DNA of 64,000 nt from Leucobacter komagatae (GCF_006716085.1 NZ_VFON01000001.1:496001-560000); one strand, 5' to 3'; counted from the stretch's first letter, positions 41,780 through 51,196 are shown. Notes: generated by a model not told the origin, from the letters alone. Numbers and translations are program-made.

Positions 41780-43061
41780 GGGCTATAGGACAAAAAGTGT
41801 GTAACGAATCCCGATCTACCCGCACCAGCATGCCGTAGTACGAGGTTCGCTATACCCCGGCACCATTAACCGTGCCGAAAACAACCAACTCGTCCACCTG
41901 TCTGGTATGCGGCAACGCGCTCGTGAAGAACGGTTTCACGAGCGCGGGAACCAGGCGCTGGAGATGCCTGAACTGCGGCAGCTCCTCAACCAGGAAACGG
42001 GCAGACCTCACCCGCCGGCACACCCTCGACCGGTTCCTGTCCTGGCTCCTGGGCAAGGACTCACAAGCCGAAGCCGCGGAACGAGTCTCAGACCGAACCT
42101 TCCGCCGGGAGATCGAATGGTGCTGGCAAATCAGGCCAACGCTCCCGACCGTGACGATACCGCCGAGGTGCGTGATCGTGGACGGAACGTACGTTGGTGG
42201 ATGGTGTCTCCTGGTCGCGCTCGATGAGGACCTCACCCCGCTCGCGTTCCAGTGGTGCTCGACCGAAACCCAGGCCGCGTGGGGTGCGTTGTTCGCGCAG
42301 ATCCCTGCCCCACTCGTGGTGGTGTGTGATGGCGGGCCAGGCCTGAACGCGGCACTCAAAACAGTGTGGCCGGATACGCGCGTGCAGCGTTGCATCTTCC
42401 ACGTCCTGATGAACATACGCACCCATCTCACCTGGAGACCCCGCACCGTTGCTGGGCAGACGCTCCTCGCGCTCACAAAACAGCTTTCACAAGTACAAAC
42501 GCCAGAGGACGCTCTCGGCTGGCTCAAGCGGTTGAACGCCTGGCATTCGATCTACGGACGCCTCACTCGTGAACGCTCGTACGCGAGGCGCAGACTCAAG
42601 GACGGGTCATGGGACTCACCCACCGGGAAACAGTGGTGGTACACCCACGACCGGCTTCGGAAGGCGTACCGGCTCCTCACCGAGATCCAACGCCGCGGAC
42701 ACCTGTTCACTTTCGTTCAGATCGATATCCCCAGAACCACGAGCGGCCTCGAGGGAGCCTTCAACTCGGTCCTGAAAACACTCCTCCGATTCCATCGCGG
42801 AATGCCCACCGTCCATCAGAAACGCGTCGCGGAATGGTTCGCTCTAAAACAAGCAGGACTGCTCCAGACCGCGCACTCGTTCATCACGCACGAAGTGATC
42901 AACCCGCCAGTGAACCCACGCCCCCGGTTCACGGAACCAGACCCGAGCCCCGAGCTCTACGGCACCGGCCTTGACGCCAGCGAAGGCCTCTGGCTACGCA
43001 AAGGATGGGGAGGGCGGACCTGACACGCCCAACGGTTTACACACTTTTTGTCCTATAGGCC
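41780..43061 (+). mobile_element. Complete IS1249-type insertion sequence (IS256 family)
   Basis: This 1282-bp element has 25-bp terminal inverted repeats that differ at one base: left end GGGCTATAGGACAAAAAGTG..., right end (reverse complement) GGCCTATAGGACAAAAAGTG.... It is flanked by an exact 8-bp duplication CCCTGCAG (41772-41779 and 43062-43069). One intact transposase gene fills it. Intact ends, target duplication and gene indicate a recent, possibly still active insertion. Confidence 0.88.
41872..43023 (+). CDS. IS1249-family transposase
   Basis: DDE transposase, 383 aa, starting at GTG 41872. The N-terminus has a zinc ribbon (CLVCGN...CLNCGSSSTRKR) and a helix-turn-helix region (LLGKDSQAEAAERVSDRTFRR). 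Catalytic residues are likely Asp in CVIVDGTYVGGWCL, Asp in VVVCDGGPGLNAAL and Glu in TSGLEGAFNS. The frame is intact. The C-terminal 60 residues are Pro-rich. Confidence 0.9.
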   Translation: MPKTTNSSTCLVCGNALVKNGFTSAGTRRWRCLNCGSSSTRKRADLTRRHTLDRFLSWLLGKDSQAEAAERVSDRTFRREIEWCWQIRPTLPTVTIPPRCVIVDGTYVGGWCLLVALDEDLTPLAFQWCSTETQAAWGALFAQIPAPLVVVCDGGPGLNAALKTVWPDTRVQRCIFHVLMNIRTHLTWRPRTVAGQTLLALTKQLSQVQTPEDALGWLKRLNAWHSIYGRLTRERSYARRRLKDGSWDSPTGKQWWYTHDRLRKAYRLLTEIQRRGHLFTFVQIDIPRTTSGLEGAFNSVLKTLLRFHRGMPTVHQKRVAEWFALKQAGLLQTAHSFITHEVINPPVNPRPRFTEPDPSPELYGTGLDASEGLWLRKGWGGRT

Positions 43062-43094
43062 CCCTGCAGAGCGCACAGAGCCGCTGACAACGAA

Positions 43095-43120
43095 AAGCCC
43101 CTCACCTAGGTGAGGGGCTT
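43095..43120 (-). terminator. Terminator after tRNA-Gly(TCC)
   Basis: AAGCCCCTCACCTAGGTGAG continues to GGGGCTT as a perfect 26-nt palindrome, followed on the minus strand by TTCG. It is placed directly after the tRNA. Confidence 0.8.
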
Positions 43121-43124
43121 GTGG

Positions 43125-43195
43125 AGGGGATGACGGGAATCGAACCCGCGTAATCAGTTTGGAAGACTGAGGCTCTACCATTGAGCTACATCCCC
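43125..43195 (-). tRNA. tRNA-Gly(TCC)
   Basis: Acceptor GGGGATG/CATCCCC, D arm GCTC...GAGC, anticodon stem TCAGT/ACTGA around CTTCCAA (anticodon TCC), T arm GCGGG-TTCGATT-CCCGT. The 3' CCA is encoded at 43122-43124. Confidence 0.95.
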
Positions 43196-43298
43196 GGACC
43201 GGCGTGCGGTCTGGCGCTTGCGCGACTCAACGAGCATACTCCATCTTCGACGCGTCGCGCGAACGCGGTAGCGCTCCGGCGCGTCTCGCCCGGTGCCG

Positions 43299-43832
43299 CT
43301 AGCTCGTGGCTGCCCGGTGGTTGTCGGTGTAGGTGAGATACACCTCGGAGTTCAGCCGGACCGCCTCACGGTCGGCCTCGCGCAGCTCCCTGACGACGCG
43401 CGCGGGCACACCAGCGACCAGCGAGTGCGGCGGGATCACCATCCCCTGGGGCACGACGGCCCCGGCGGCGACGAGGCTGCCCTCTCCGACACGGGCGTCA
43501 TTCAGCACCGTCGCATTCATTCCGATGAGGCAACCGTTTTCGATCGTGGCGCCGTGCACCACCGCGTTGTGCCCCATGGAGACATCGTTTCCGATCACCG
43601 TGCCCTGGCCCCGGAACGTGTGGATCACGACGCCGTCCTGCACGTTGGTGCGCTCCCCGATGGTCACGGTGTCAGAGTCGCCCCTGACAACCGCGTTGTA
43701 CCAGACGCTCGAATCGCGCCCGATCGTGACGGCGCCGACGACGATTGCGCCGGGCGCAAGCCAGACGCTTTCGTCGATGTCGGGCGCGCCGTAGGGTTCT
43801 ACCGCGATGATCTGGCCGTGCTGATTCGTCAT
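43299..43832 (-). CDS. Gamma-class carbonic anhydrase family protein
   Basis: This 177-aa left-handed beta-helix protein is built of hexapeptide repeats (VWLAPGAIVVGAVTIGRDSSVW and following turns). Three His residues in VVIHTF and MGHNAVVHG correspond to the zinc ligands of gamma carbonic anhydrases. Many such proteins (YrdA, PaaY types) act on CoA thioesters or have no known activity, so the enzymatic role is uncertain. Confidence 0.88.
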   Translation of the reverse strand: MTNQHGQIIAVEPYGAPDIDESVWLAPGAIVVGAVTIGRDSSVWYNAVVRGDSDTVTIGERTNVQDGVVIHTFRGQGTVIGNDVSMGHNAVVHGATIENGCLIGMNATVLNDARVGEGSLVAAGAVVPQGMVIPPHSLVAGVPARVVRELREADREAVRLNSEVYLTYTDNHRAATS

Positions 43833-43855
43833 GACACACTCCCTTGGGTAAACAA

Positions 43856-43886
43856 AAAGGCCCTCACTCCAAGAGTAAGGGCCTTT
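43856..43886 (-). terminator. Terminator after tRNA-Asn
   Basis: AAAGGCCCT and AGGGCCTTT are exact 9-bp arms around 13 nt, followed on the minus strand by a T-run (AAAAA on plus). It also runs into the 5' side of the carbonic anhydrase gene. Confidence 0.8.
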
Positions 43887-43890
43887 GCTG

Positions 43891-43963
43891 CTCCCCCGGC
43901 TGGGCTCGAACCAGCGACATCCTGATTAACAGTCAAGCGCTCTGCCAACTGAGCTACAGGGGA
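43891..43963 (-). tRNA. tRNA-Asn(GTT)
   Basis: 73 nt. Acceptor TCCCCTG/CGGGGGA, D arm GCTC...GAGC, anticodon loop TGTTAAT (anticodon GTT), T arm GCTGG-TTCGAGC-CCAGC. Confidence 0.95.
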
Positions 43964-43985
43964 ATATTGCCGCAGCAACCCGTTA

Positions 43986-44015
43986 AGCGTACCAATGGTC
44001 TCGCGAGCCACGCAA
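43986..44015 (-). promoter_or_regulatory. Promoter of tRNA-Asn
   Basis: -35 TTGCGT (44015-44010) and -10 TACGCT (43991-43986) are separated by 18 bp, with the -10 ending 22 nt before the tRNA. The same -35 hexamer precedes the tRNA-Gly(GCC) cluster. Confidence 0.6.
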
Positions 44016-44036
44016 ATCGCAGTACCCCGGGCGCGT

Positions 44037-44882
44037 CTACTCCTCGGCGATCTCGTCGTACGCGGTCGAGCGCAGCGCGTCGGCGAGGCGCCTCACGTAG
44101 TCGTGCTCGGTGCGCCGGAAGATCGTGTTGATGTCACCGCGCCCGACAACGCGCCCCTGCTGCAGCACAATGACCTCCTCAGCCAGCGCTTCGAGCATTC
44201 CGATGTCGTGGCTCACGAGCACCATTGAGGCACCGGTGCGCTCTCGGTACCACTTCAACAGGTCGACAATCTTTGGCCTGTTGTTCGCGTCGACGCCGAG
44301 CGTTGGCTCGTCGACGATGAGTACCCGAGGGTCGAGCATGAGCGATCGCATCACGGCGACGCGCTGCCGCTGTCCTTTTGACAGCTCGTAGGGGTATTCC
44401 TGGAGCTTTGCGAGGGGAAGCGCGACGATATCCATCATCTCGGCAACGACTTCCCCGAGGGGCGCCCGGTCGAAGTTGCGAACCCGCTCCTGGATCGGTT
44501 CGAAGAGCACGTCGCCAACGTTGAGTTCGGGCGTCAACGTCGCGCCCGCGTCCTGTGCCAGGTGGCCAACGTACGCCGTCAGTCGCGAGCGCGACCGCCG
44601 CGAGAGCCGCTCAAGCGGCATGTCGAGGGATCGGCCGACCCCGCCTACAGCCTTGATCCGCGCGTTCTTGTCGCCGTCGGCCCCGCGGCCCGCCAGGTAC
44701 CGGGTGAGCGTCGACTTACCCGAGCCGCTCTCGCCAAGCACGGCGAGCACTCCCCCGCGCGGCAGTTCAACGCTCACGCCCTCGACCGCTTGAAAGGCGC
44801 GTCCACCTGCGTGCGCGGGGTATCTCAACGACAGGTCTGAGGTGAAGAGGACTGGGTCTGCTTCAAGGTTTGGATGAGCCAC
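44037..44882 (-). CDS. ABC transporter ATP-binding protein, peptide/nickel type
   Basis: This 281-aa ATPase starts at GTG 44882. Walker [15 protein letters not shown], signature LSKGQRQRVAVMRSL, Walker B VLIVDEPTLGVD and switch His LVSHD are all present. It resembles the DppD/OppF class. No permease or binding protein is adjacent; it lies 12 nt after dnaG and is probably in that transcript. The signature has LSKGQ instead of LSGGQ. Confidence 0.82.
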   Translation of the reverse strand: MAHPNLEADPVLFTSDLSLRYPAHAGGRAFQAVEGVSVELPRGGVLAVLGESGSGKSTLTRYLAGRGADGDKNARIKAVGGVGRSLDMPLERLSRRSRSRLTAYVGHLAQDAGATLTPELNVGDVLFEPIQERVRNFDRAPLGEVVAEMMDIVALPLAKLQEYPYELSKGQRQRVAVMRSLMLDPRVLIVDEPTLGVDANNRPKIVDLLKWYRERTGASMVLVSHDIGMLEALAEEVIVLQQGRVVGRGDINTIFRRTEHDYVRRLADALRSTAYDEIAEE

Positions 44883-44894
44883 AACCTCACCTTA

Positions 44895-46748
44895 CTAGTC
44901 GTGGCGCAGCCCGCGGCGGGCGTTCTCCAGCGCGGCGAGCTGCTGCTGCACTCGGCGGGAGGCCTCGCTCGTCGAGTCACCGATGCGCTGCATTCGTGCG
45001 AGCAGCTCCTGTTTCAGCGAGACGAGGTCGCGGTCGAGAAGCGAGATCACCACCTCGCGAGAATACTCCGGGAGCAGGGCCGGGTCGCGCTGCGGCATCG
45101 AGGCAATCGCGAGCTCTCGTACGAGCCCCTGGTGGCTCGGCGGCGTCGCCTCAAGGATCGCCTCAACCCATGACCCGCCCGCGAGGCTCGGCAGCGCCGT
45201 GCTGAGCGCGTCGCGCACGACCCTCAGGTGCGGTTCGGTCACCTGGGCGGTCACCGCTTGCGAGAGCAGCTCTGCGCCCACGGCCGGGCCCTGCTGAATC
45301 ATGGCCATGATTGCGTCGCGCTCGAGCCAGACCGACGGGTCTGAGCGGAGCGTCGCGAGCGACACCTTTGGCGCCGCCGGCTCGCGGTCGAAGTCGGGGC
45401 CCTGGGCAGGGTAGTCGGGCTCGGTGGGTGCCTGCCGCTGCGTGTTGCGCACGGCGTACTGCACCTCGCTCAGGTCCATGCCGAGCATGCGCGCAAGTTC
45501 GCGCGTGTACCCGGGGCGCATTCCCGGATCCTTGATTCCGGCGACAATCGGTGCCGCCTGCCTGAGCGCAGACACGCGGCCCTCGACGGAGTTCAGGTCG
45601 AATCGGCCGATTGCCTGCTTGAGCGCAAACTCGAACAGCGGAATCTTCTTGTCGAACAGCTCGCGCACGGCGTCGTCACCGCGGTGCAACCTGAGATCAG
45701 CCGGGTCGTAGCCGTCTGGCGCGACGGCGGCGTAGGTCTGCGCGGTGAAGCGCTGCTCCTCGCCGAACGCGCGCAGCGCGGCCTTCTGGCCCGCTTCGTC
45801 CGGGTCGAACGTGAAGATCACCTCGGCCGCTGAGTCGTCGCCCATCACGCGGCGCAGCATCGAAATATGCTCTTTGCCGAACGCGGTGCCACAGGTCGCA
45901 ATCGCGTCCTCCACGCCCGCAAGGTGGCATGCCATAACGTCGGTGTAGCCCTCAACGATAATCGCGCGCCCGCCGCGAGAAATCGCTTTCTTGGCGAGGT
46001 CGAGCCCGTAGAGCACGCGTGACTTGTGGTAGACCGGCGTCTCGGGCGTGTTCAGGTATTTCGGCCCGTTGTCGTCCTCGTACAGCTTTCGCGCACCGAA
46101 CCCGAGCGTCTGACCGCTCGTATCTCGGATGGGCCAGACGACGCGGCCGCGGAAGCGGTCATAGACGCCGCGCTGCCCCTCGGACACGAGGCCGGCTTGC
46201 ACGAGCTCCTGCGGGGTGTAGCCAAGCTTCTTGAGGTGACCCGTGAGGCCGTCCCAGCCACGCGGGGCGTACCCGACGCCGAACTGGTCCCAAGATGCCT
46301 GGGCGAAGCCGCGCTGCTCAAGGAACGCGCGCGCCGTCTGGGCTTCCTCGCCCATGAGCTGAGCGCGGTAGAACTCGCTCGCCGCCTGATTCGCGGCAAG
46401 CAAGCGCGCCTTGTTCGGCCCGTCCTCGCGCCGCTCGTAGCCCTCCTCATAGGTGAGCACGTAGTTCGTGCGGGCGGCGAGCCGCTCAACCGCCTCAGCG
46501 AACGAGAGGTGGTCCATCTTCTGCACGAAGCTGATCGAATCGCCAGATTCACCGCAGCCGAAGCAGTGGAAGTAGCCGAGCGCTGGGCGCACATGGAAGC
46601 TTGGGCTGCGCTCGTCGTGGAACGGGCAGAGCCCCTTCATCGAGTCGATGCCGGCGTTCTTCAGCGCGACGTAATCGCCAACCAGGTCGGCAATGTTCGT
46701 GCGGCGTTTCACTTCCTCTACATCGCTTGCTTTGATCCGACCCGCCAT
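44895..46748 (-). CDS. dnaG: DNA primase
   Basis: Synthesises RNA primers at the replication fork. It has 617 aa. The N-terminal CHC2 zinc ribbon is CPFHDERSPSF...HCFGCG, the TOPRIM domain has IIVEGYTDVMACH and FTFDPDEAGQKAAL, and the C-terminal 150 residues are the helicase-interaction region. It is 84 nt after dgt. Confidence 0.96.
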   Translation of the reverse strand: MAGRIKASDVEEVKRRTNIADLVGDYVALKNAGIDSMKGLCPFHDERSPSFHVRPALGYFHCFGCGESGDSISFVQKMDHLSFAEAVERLAARTNYVLTYEEGYERREDGPNKARLLAANQAASEFYRAQLMGEEAQTARAFLEQRGFAQASWDQFGVGYAPRGWDGLTGHLKKLGYTPQELVQAGLVSEGQRGVYDRFRGRVVWPIRDTSGQTLGFGARKLYEDDNGPKYLNTPETPVYHKSRVLYGLDLAKKAISRGGRAIIVEGYTDVMACHLAGVEDAIATCGTAFGKEHISMLRRVMGDDSAAEVIFTFDPDEAGQKAALRAFGEEQRFTAQTYAAVAPDGYDPADLRLHRGDDAVRELFDKKIPLFEFALKQAIGRFDLNSVEGRVSALRQAAPIVAGIKDPGMRPGYTRELARMLGMDLSEVQYAVRNTQRQAPTEPDYPAQGPDFDREPAAPKVSLATLRSDPSVWLERDAIMAMIQQGPAVGAELLSQAVTAQVTEPHLRVVRDALSTALPSLAGGSWVEAILEATPPSHQGLVRELAIASMPQRDPALLPEYSREVVISLLDRDLVSLKQELLARMQRIGDSTSEASRRVQQQLAALENARRGLRHD

Positions 46749-46832
46749 GGCTCCCAGTCTAGTCTTTGCGGCGCCGGGTGCTCGCTCAGGGCGCAGCGGC
46801 CGTGCTGTTGCTCCCTGACCGGACAGCGGCCG

Positions 46833-48095
46833 CTAGACCAGCGGCACCTCGCAGAGCCGTCGGTGCCAAGCGATCGCTGACTGATCCGTGAGCGACGCCA
46901 CCTGGTCGACGATGACACGCTTGGCCTCGGCCTCGTCTGATGCCGCAGCGAAGTCGGCCTGGAAGGCGGGCTCGAGGTCGCGATCCTGCCCCTCCCAGAG
47001 CGTCTCCAGCAGCTCGGCGAGCAGGGCGCGCTGCCTACGGTACGTCGGCTGCCTACGGCCACTCGCCATCACGAATGCAGCGACGATGCCCTTCAGCACG
47101 GCGATCTCGGCATGAATCTCCTGCGGCACAACAATCGAAGCGCCGTACCGCACCAGGGGCGTCGCGCCGGCCGACTCGCGAGTCGCTGCGATCGCTGAAC
47201 GCGCGAAATGACCGATCATGTCGCTCGTGAAGTTCTTGAGTTGCGCCTGGTGCCTGCGCGAGCCGTCCCACCGGGTGAGCCAGTTCGGCGTCGCAGCGAT
47301 GCGGTCGTAGGCCGCAGACAGCTCGTCGTGCGTGAACGAACCCCCGGCCCAGCTCGCAACGTCGGCGATGAGCGAGTCATGCCCCGAGCGCGAGGTAAGG
47401 ATGAGCGGGTCGATATGGTCGCTGACGATCGCGTCCTCGAAGTCGTGGACGGAGTACGCGATGTCGTCGGACAGGTCCATCGTCTGCGCCTCGGCGCACT
47501 TCACGCGCTCGGGGGCGCCCTCGCGCATCCACTGGAACACCGGGGCATCGTCGGGGTAGTAGCCGAACTTGCCGCTGCCCTCGGGGGCTTCCGAGAGCGC
47601 CCACGGGTACTTGCAACTCGCGTCAAGGGTCGCCCGCGTGAGGTTCAGCCCAGCGCTCGCGCCACGCTCATCGAAACGTTTCGCCTCGAGACGGGTCAGG
47701 ATCCTGAGCGTCTGCGCGTTCCCCTCGAACCCACCCGCGTCGCTCGCCCACTCGGCGAGGGCGCGCTCGCCGTTGTGGCCGAACGGTGGGTGCCCCAGGT
47801 CGTGCGTCAGACACGCGGCGTCGACGACGTCGCGGTCAAGCCCGAGTGACGCGGCGAGCTCGCGCCCGATCTGCGCCACCTCAAGCGAGTGCGTGAGGCG
47901 GTTGCGCGCGAAGTCGACGCCAGCGGTCGGGCTCAGCACCTGGGTCTTCGCGGCGAGCTTGCGAAGCCCCGACGAGTGGATGACCCGGGCGCGGTCACGC
48001 TCGAAGTCGCTCCGGGCGCCGCTGTGCCTCTCAGGCACAAAACGCTCGACGTCAGCCGCCCCGTACGCCCCCTGCCCGAGCACCGGACTAGCCAC
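46833..48095 (-). CDS. dgt: Deoxyguanosinetriphosphate triphosphohydrolase-like protein
   Basis: HD-domain hydrolase that removes triphosphate from dNTPs. It has 420 aa from GTG 48095, which overlaps the dusB stop by 8 nt; the longer frame to 48617 lies antisense-like inside dusB. Metal ligands: His in RLTHSLEVAQ, His-Asp in LTHDLGHPPFGHNGE, Asp in LSDDIAYSVHDFEDA. The order dgt-dnaG is common in Actinobacteria. Confidence 0.93.
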   Translation of the reverse strand: MASPVLGQGAYGAADVERFVPERHSGARSDFERDRARVIHSSGLRKLAAKTQVLSPTAGVDFARNRLTHSLEVAQIGRELAASLGLDRDVVDAACLTHDLGHPPFGHNGERALAEWASDAGGFEGNAQTLRILTRLEAKRFDERGASAGLNLTRATLDASCKYPWALSEAPEGSGKFGYYPDDAPVFQWMREGAPERVKCAEAQTMDLSDDIAYSVHDFEDAIVSDHIDPLILTSRSGHDSLIADVASWAGGSFTHDELSAAYDRIAATPNWLTRWDGSRRHQAQLKNFTSDMIGHFARSAIAATRESAGATPLVRYGASIVVPQEIHAEIAVLKGIVAAFVMASGRRQPTYRRQRALLAELLETLWEGQDRDLEPAFQADFAAASDEAEAKRVIVDQVASLTDQSAIAWHRRLCEVPLV

Positions 48096-49275
48096 CCGAA
48101 TCGTCCCGTTCAGCCTCAGCGAGCTCAGCAAAATCGATGTGCGCGCTGTCGCGCGAATCGAGCCACCCGTCGGGCAACTTCGGTTGCTTCGGGCTCCCAG
48201 CCCGGCCGCGCTGGCCCTCGGCGCCGACGCCTGGGTACGGCATGGAACGATCCATAGTCTCGTAGATCTCGTCGAGGTGCTCAAGGGATTCGACCATCGC
48301 GAGCGCGCGGCGGGTGTCGCCGCCGACCCCGTAGCCCTTGAAGTACCAGGCGACGTGCTTGCGGATATCGCGGCAGGCCCGCGCCTCTTCGCCGTCGAAG
48401 AACTCGATGAGCAGCTCCGTGTGGCGGCGCATCGCGTCCATAACGAAGCCGAGGCCCGGCTTCGCGATCGCGGCGTTCGCCTCGTCCCAGGTGAGCTCGC
48501 CCTGCTCCGCCTTGAACGCGGCGGCGAGGTCGCCGAACAGCCAGGGGCGACCGAGGCAACCGCGGCCCACGACGACGCCATCGCAGCCGGTCTCTCGCAC
48601 CATTCGGATCGCGTCATCCGCCGCCCAGATATCGCCGTTGCCGAGGATGGGTACGCTCGTGATCGCCTGTTTCAGTTCGGCGATCGCAGACCAGTCGGCT
48701 GTGCCTGAGTAGAACTCGTTTGCGGTGCGGCCGTGGAGCGCGATTGCGGCGACACCGGCAGCCTCAGCCGAGCGCGCGGCGTCGAGGAAGGTTAGGTGAT
48801 CAGCGTCGATACCCTTGCGCATCTTGACGGTCAGCGGGATGTCGCCGGCGGCTTTCACAGCTCCGTCGACGATTGCGCTGAACAGGTCTGCCTTCCACGG
48901 GAGCGCGGCGCCGCCGCCCTTTCGCGTGACCTTGGGGACGGGGCAGCCGAAGTTGAGGTCGATGTGGTCGGCAAGATCTTGGTCGACGAGGAAGCGAACC
49001 GCCTCAGAAACAGTCTTCGGGTCGACGCCGTAGAGCTGGATCGAGCGCGGCGTCTCGCTCTCGTGATGCTTGATCAGCCGCAGCGACCCCGGAGTGCGTT
49101 CGACAAGCGCCCGGCTCGTAATCATCTCGCTGACGTAGAGCCCGGCACCGTACTCACGGCAGAGACGGCGAAACGCGGTATTGGTAATGCCGGCCATCGG
49201 CGCGAGGATGACGGGAACGTCGAGCTCGAGCGGGCCGATACGCAGGCGGGAGCCTGGAAGCGTTGAGGTAGTCAT
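48088..49275 (-). CDS. dusB: tRNA-dihydrouridine synthase
   Basis: FMN enzyme reducing uridines in the tRNA D-loop. It has 395 aa from the ATG at 49275. The TIM-barrel has ILAPMAGITNTAFRRL, the catalytic Cys is in LNFGCPVPKVTRKGGG, and phosphate-binding motifs are VGRGCLGRPWLF and ALHGRT. It overlaps dgt. Which uridines it modifies cannot be told from sequence. Confidence 0.94.
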   Translation of the reverse strand: MTTSTLPGSRLRIGPLELDVPVILAPMAGITNTAFRRLCREYGAGLYVSEMITSRALVERTPGSLRLIKHHESETPRSIQLYGVDPKTVSEAVRFLVDQDLADHIDLNFGCPVPKVTRKGGGAALPWKADLFSAIVDGAVKAAGDIPLTVKMRKGIDADHLTFLDAARSAEAAGVAAIALHGRTANEFYSGTADWSAIAELKQAITSVPILGNGDIWAADDAIRMVRETGCDGVVVGRGCLGRPWLFGDLAAAFKAEQGELTWDEANAAIAKPGLGFVMDAMRRHTELLIEFFDGEEARACRDIRKHVAWYFKGYGVGGDTRRALAMVESLEHLDEIYETMDRSMPYPGVGAEGQRGRAGSPKQPKLPDGWLDSRDSAHIDFAELAEAERDDSGG

Positions 49276-49313
49276 GACCGCTCTATTCTCGCAGATCGCG
49301 GAGCGGCCGGGCG

Positions 49314-50099
49314 CTACCGGGAACCAGGCTTGTCGACCGCGCCTCCGAACCGCCTGTCGCGGTCGTGGAAGATCTCGATCGCCTCCCAGAGGTCGCGCCG
49401 CGAGAAGTCGGGCCACAGCTGGTCAAGAAAGACCATCTCGGCGTACGCCGACTGCCAGAGCATGAAGTTGCTCGTGCGCTGCTCCCCCGAGCTGCGCACA
49501 AACAGGTCGACGTTCGGCAGCTCCGGCACATAGAGATGCTTCTCGATGACGCGCTCGGAGATCCCGTTGGGCGAGAGCCTGCCATCGGCGACCTCAGTGG
49601 CGATGCGCTTCACGGCGTCTGTGAGCTCGGTGCGGCCGCCGTAGTTCACGCACATGGTGAGCGTGAGGCCGGTGTTGTGCGCGGTGTAGGTCTCGGCGAG
49701 CTTGAGCTCCTTGATCACGGACCCCCAGAGCCGAGGCCGCCGTCCGGCCCAGCGCATGCGCACGTTCCAGGCGCTGAGCTGCTCGCGCCGTCGCCGCAGC
49801 ACGTCGCGGTTGAAGCCCATGAGAAACCGGACCTCGTCGGGCGAGCGGCGCCAGTTTTCGGTCGAGAACGCGTACACGCTGAGGTGCGTCACGCCCGCCT
49901 GGATCGCACCGGCGACGACGTCGAGCAGCACCTGCTCGCCCATGCGGTGACCCTCGACGCGCGGGAGGCCGCGTTGGTTCGCCCACCTGCCGTTGCCGTC
50001 CATCACGATCGCGACGTGCTTCGGCGCCGGGCCCCTGAACTTCGGCGGCTGCTCTCCGGTCCAGTCAACGGGTACGAGCGTGTCGGGGGCAATATCCAT
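49314..50099 (-). CDS. uppS: Isoprenyl transferase (undecaprenyl diphosphate synthase family)
   Basis: cis-Prenyltransferase making the polyprenyl carrier for cell-wall synthesis. It has 261 aa. The catalytic Asp is in [14 protein letters not shown], then FSTENWRR, the NYGGRTEL motif, and [20 protein letters not shown] at the end. The gene starts 10 nt after recO; no strong ribosome site is visible, so coupling to recO is likely. Chain length is not settled by sequence. Confidence 0.94.
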   Translation of the reverse strand: MDIAPDTLVPVDWTGEQPPKFRGPAPKHVAIVMDGNGRWANQRGLPRVEGHRMGEQVLLDVVAGAIQAGVTHLSVYAFSTENWRRSPDEVRFLMGFNRDVLRRRREQLSAWNVRMRWAGRRPRLWGSVIKELKLAETYTAHNTGLTLTMCVNYGGRTELTDAVKRIATEVADGRLSPNGISERVIEKHLYVPELPNVDLFVRSSGEQRTSNFMLWQSAYAEMVFLDQLWPDFSRRDLWEAIEIFHDRDRRFGGAVDKPGSR

Positions 50100-50109
50100 G
50101 AGACTGATT

Positions 50110-50832
50110 CTACGACCGGGGCACCGAGAACGAGCGCAGCCCGCGCTCGAGGTGCCACTGGGTGTAGGCGGCGGCGATGCCGGCCGCCTGACCGCGCTCG
50201 CGCTCGCCGCTCGCAACAGCCGACTCCCAATCCCCCTGAAGCAGCGCACGCAGCAGCTCGATGCTTGTCGGATCGAGCCGGGGGGAACCAGCGGGCCGAC
50301 AGTTCGCGCACACCACCCCGCCGAGCTGCACCGCGACGGCGGCGTGTGGCCCGGGCGCGCCGCAGCGCACGCAGTCCTCAAACCCCGGGGTCCAGCCAGC
50401 CGCGGCCATGGCTCGCAGCAGGTAGCCGTCGCGCACCAGGTCTGGCGGTATCTTCCCAGCGGCCAACGTGCGCAGGGCGCCGATGAGCAGGGCGAAGAGC
50501 TCGGGCGAGGGCCCGCCCTCGGCGAGGCGCTCGGCGGTCTCCACCATCACGCTGCCGGCCCGGTACCTGTCGTAGTCTGCGGTGATCGCCGGCCCGTAAG
50601 ATCCGAGGGTGACGGCCTGTGTGATCGTGTCGAGCGTTCGGCCCTCGTAGCACTGGATGTCGGCGACCATGAACGGTTCGAGGCGCGCCCCAAACTTCGA
50701 GGAGGTGCGCCGGACGCCCTTCGCGACGGCGCGGAGTACGCCTCTCCTGCTCGTGAGGAGGGTGACGATGCGGTCAGCCTCCCCGAGCTTCTGGGTGCGG
50801 AGCACGACACCCTGTTCGCGGTAGAGGGGCAC
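50110..50832 (-). CDS. recO: DNA repair protein RecO
   Basis: Recombination mediator that loads RecA in the RecFOR pathway. It has 240 aa from GTG 50832, which matches the family N-terminus [21 protein letters not shown]; another GTG at 50850 would add six residues. The N-terminal OB fold is followed by a helical domain and a zinc site CVRCG...VCANC. The order recO-uppS is conserved. Confidence 0.93.
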   Translation of the reverse strand: MPLYREQGVVLRTQKLGEADRIVTLLTSRRGVLRAVAKGVRRTSSKFGARLEPFMVADIQCYEGRTLDTITQAVTLGSYGPAITADYDRYRAGSVMVETAERLAEGGPSPELFALLIGALRTLAAGKIPPDLVRDGYLLRAMAAAGWTPGFEDCVRCGAPGPHAAVAVQLGGVVCANCRPAGSPRLDPTSIELLRALLQGDWESAVASGERERGQAAGIAAAYTQWHLERGLRSFSVPRS

Positions 50833-50868
50833 CCCTCCATTATCTCGCACACCTCGTGAGAGCTGACT

Positions 50869-51033
50869 TCAGTCGGCGAGTGGCACGCAGCTCTTACCAT
50901 CCCCGGAGAGTGTAGAACCATCTACACAAAGGATCTGTATGTCGCTTTGCGGCTGCACCGACCAGTAAATGAGGGCAGCGAGGGCGGCGAGCACTAGCCC
51001 AACAATGAGGAGCACTCGGAACTTCACGGCCAT
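50869..51033 (-). CDS. Small single-pass membrane protein
   Basis: This 54-aa protein has one hydrophobic segment (LLIVGLVLAALAALIYW, about residues 7-24) and an extracytoplasmic tail with two Cys in ILCVDGSTLSGDGKSCVPLAD that could form a disulfide. GAGG precedes the ATG at 51033 by 10 nt. It lies 163 nt downstream of the secreted protease gene in the same direction. No family recognised. Confidence 0.6.
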   Translation of the reverse strand: MAVKFRVLLIVGLVLAALAALIYWSVQPQSDIQILCVDGSTLSGDGKSCVPLAD

Positions 51034-51196
51034 TTTGTCACCACCTCGGAGGAGATCAACGAAACTTGGGACATTGGGCGTGCTGTCTCCCGCGGCCCAA
51101 CTCACAGCTCTCACCCGCAGCGATTGACCTCGTGCCACGGAACGCGCGGGGACGACCCAGTATGGCCCGAATGCCTGGAATCACGGGCCGGCCAGA

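Noticed and set aside
41521..41793. A 90-codon minus-strand frame between tRNA-Pro and the insertion sequence
   Set aside because: Its last 50 residues look mildly protein-like, but it runs into the insertion sequence end and direct repeats and has no ribosome site.
48096..48617. N-terminal extension of dgt
   Set aside because: It overlaps dusB in another frame and carries no homology; GTG 48095 matches the family start.
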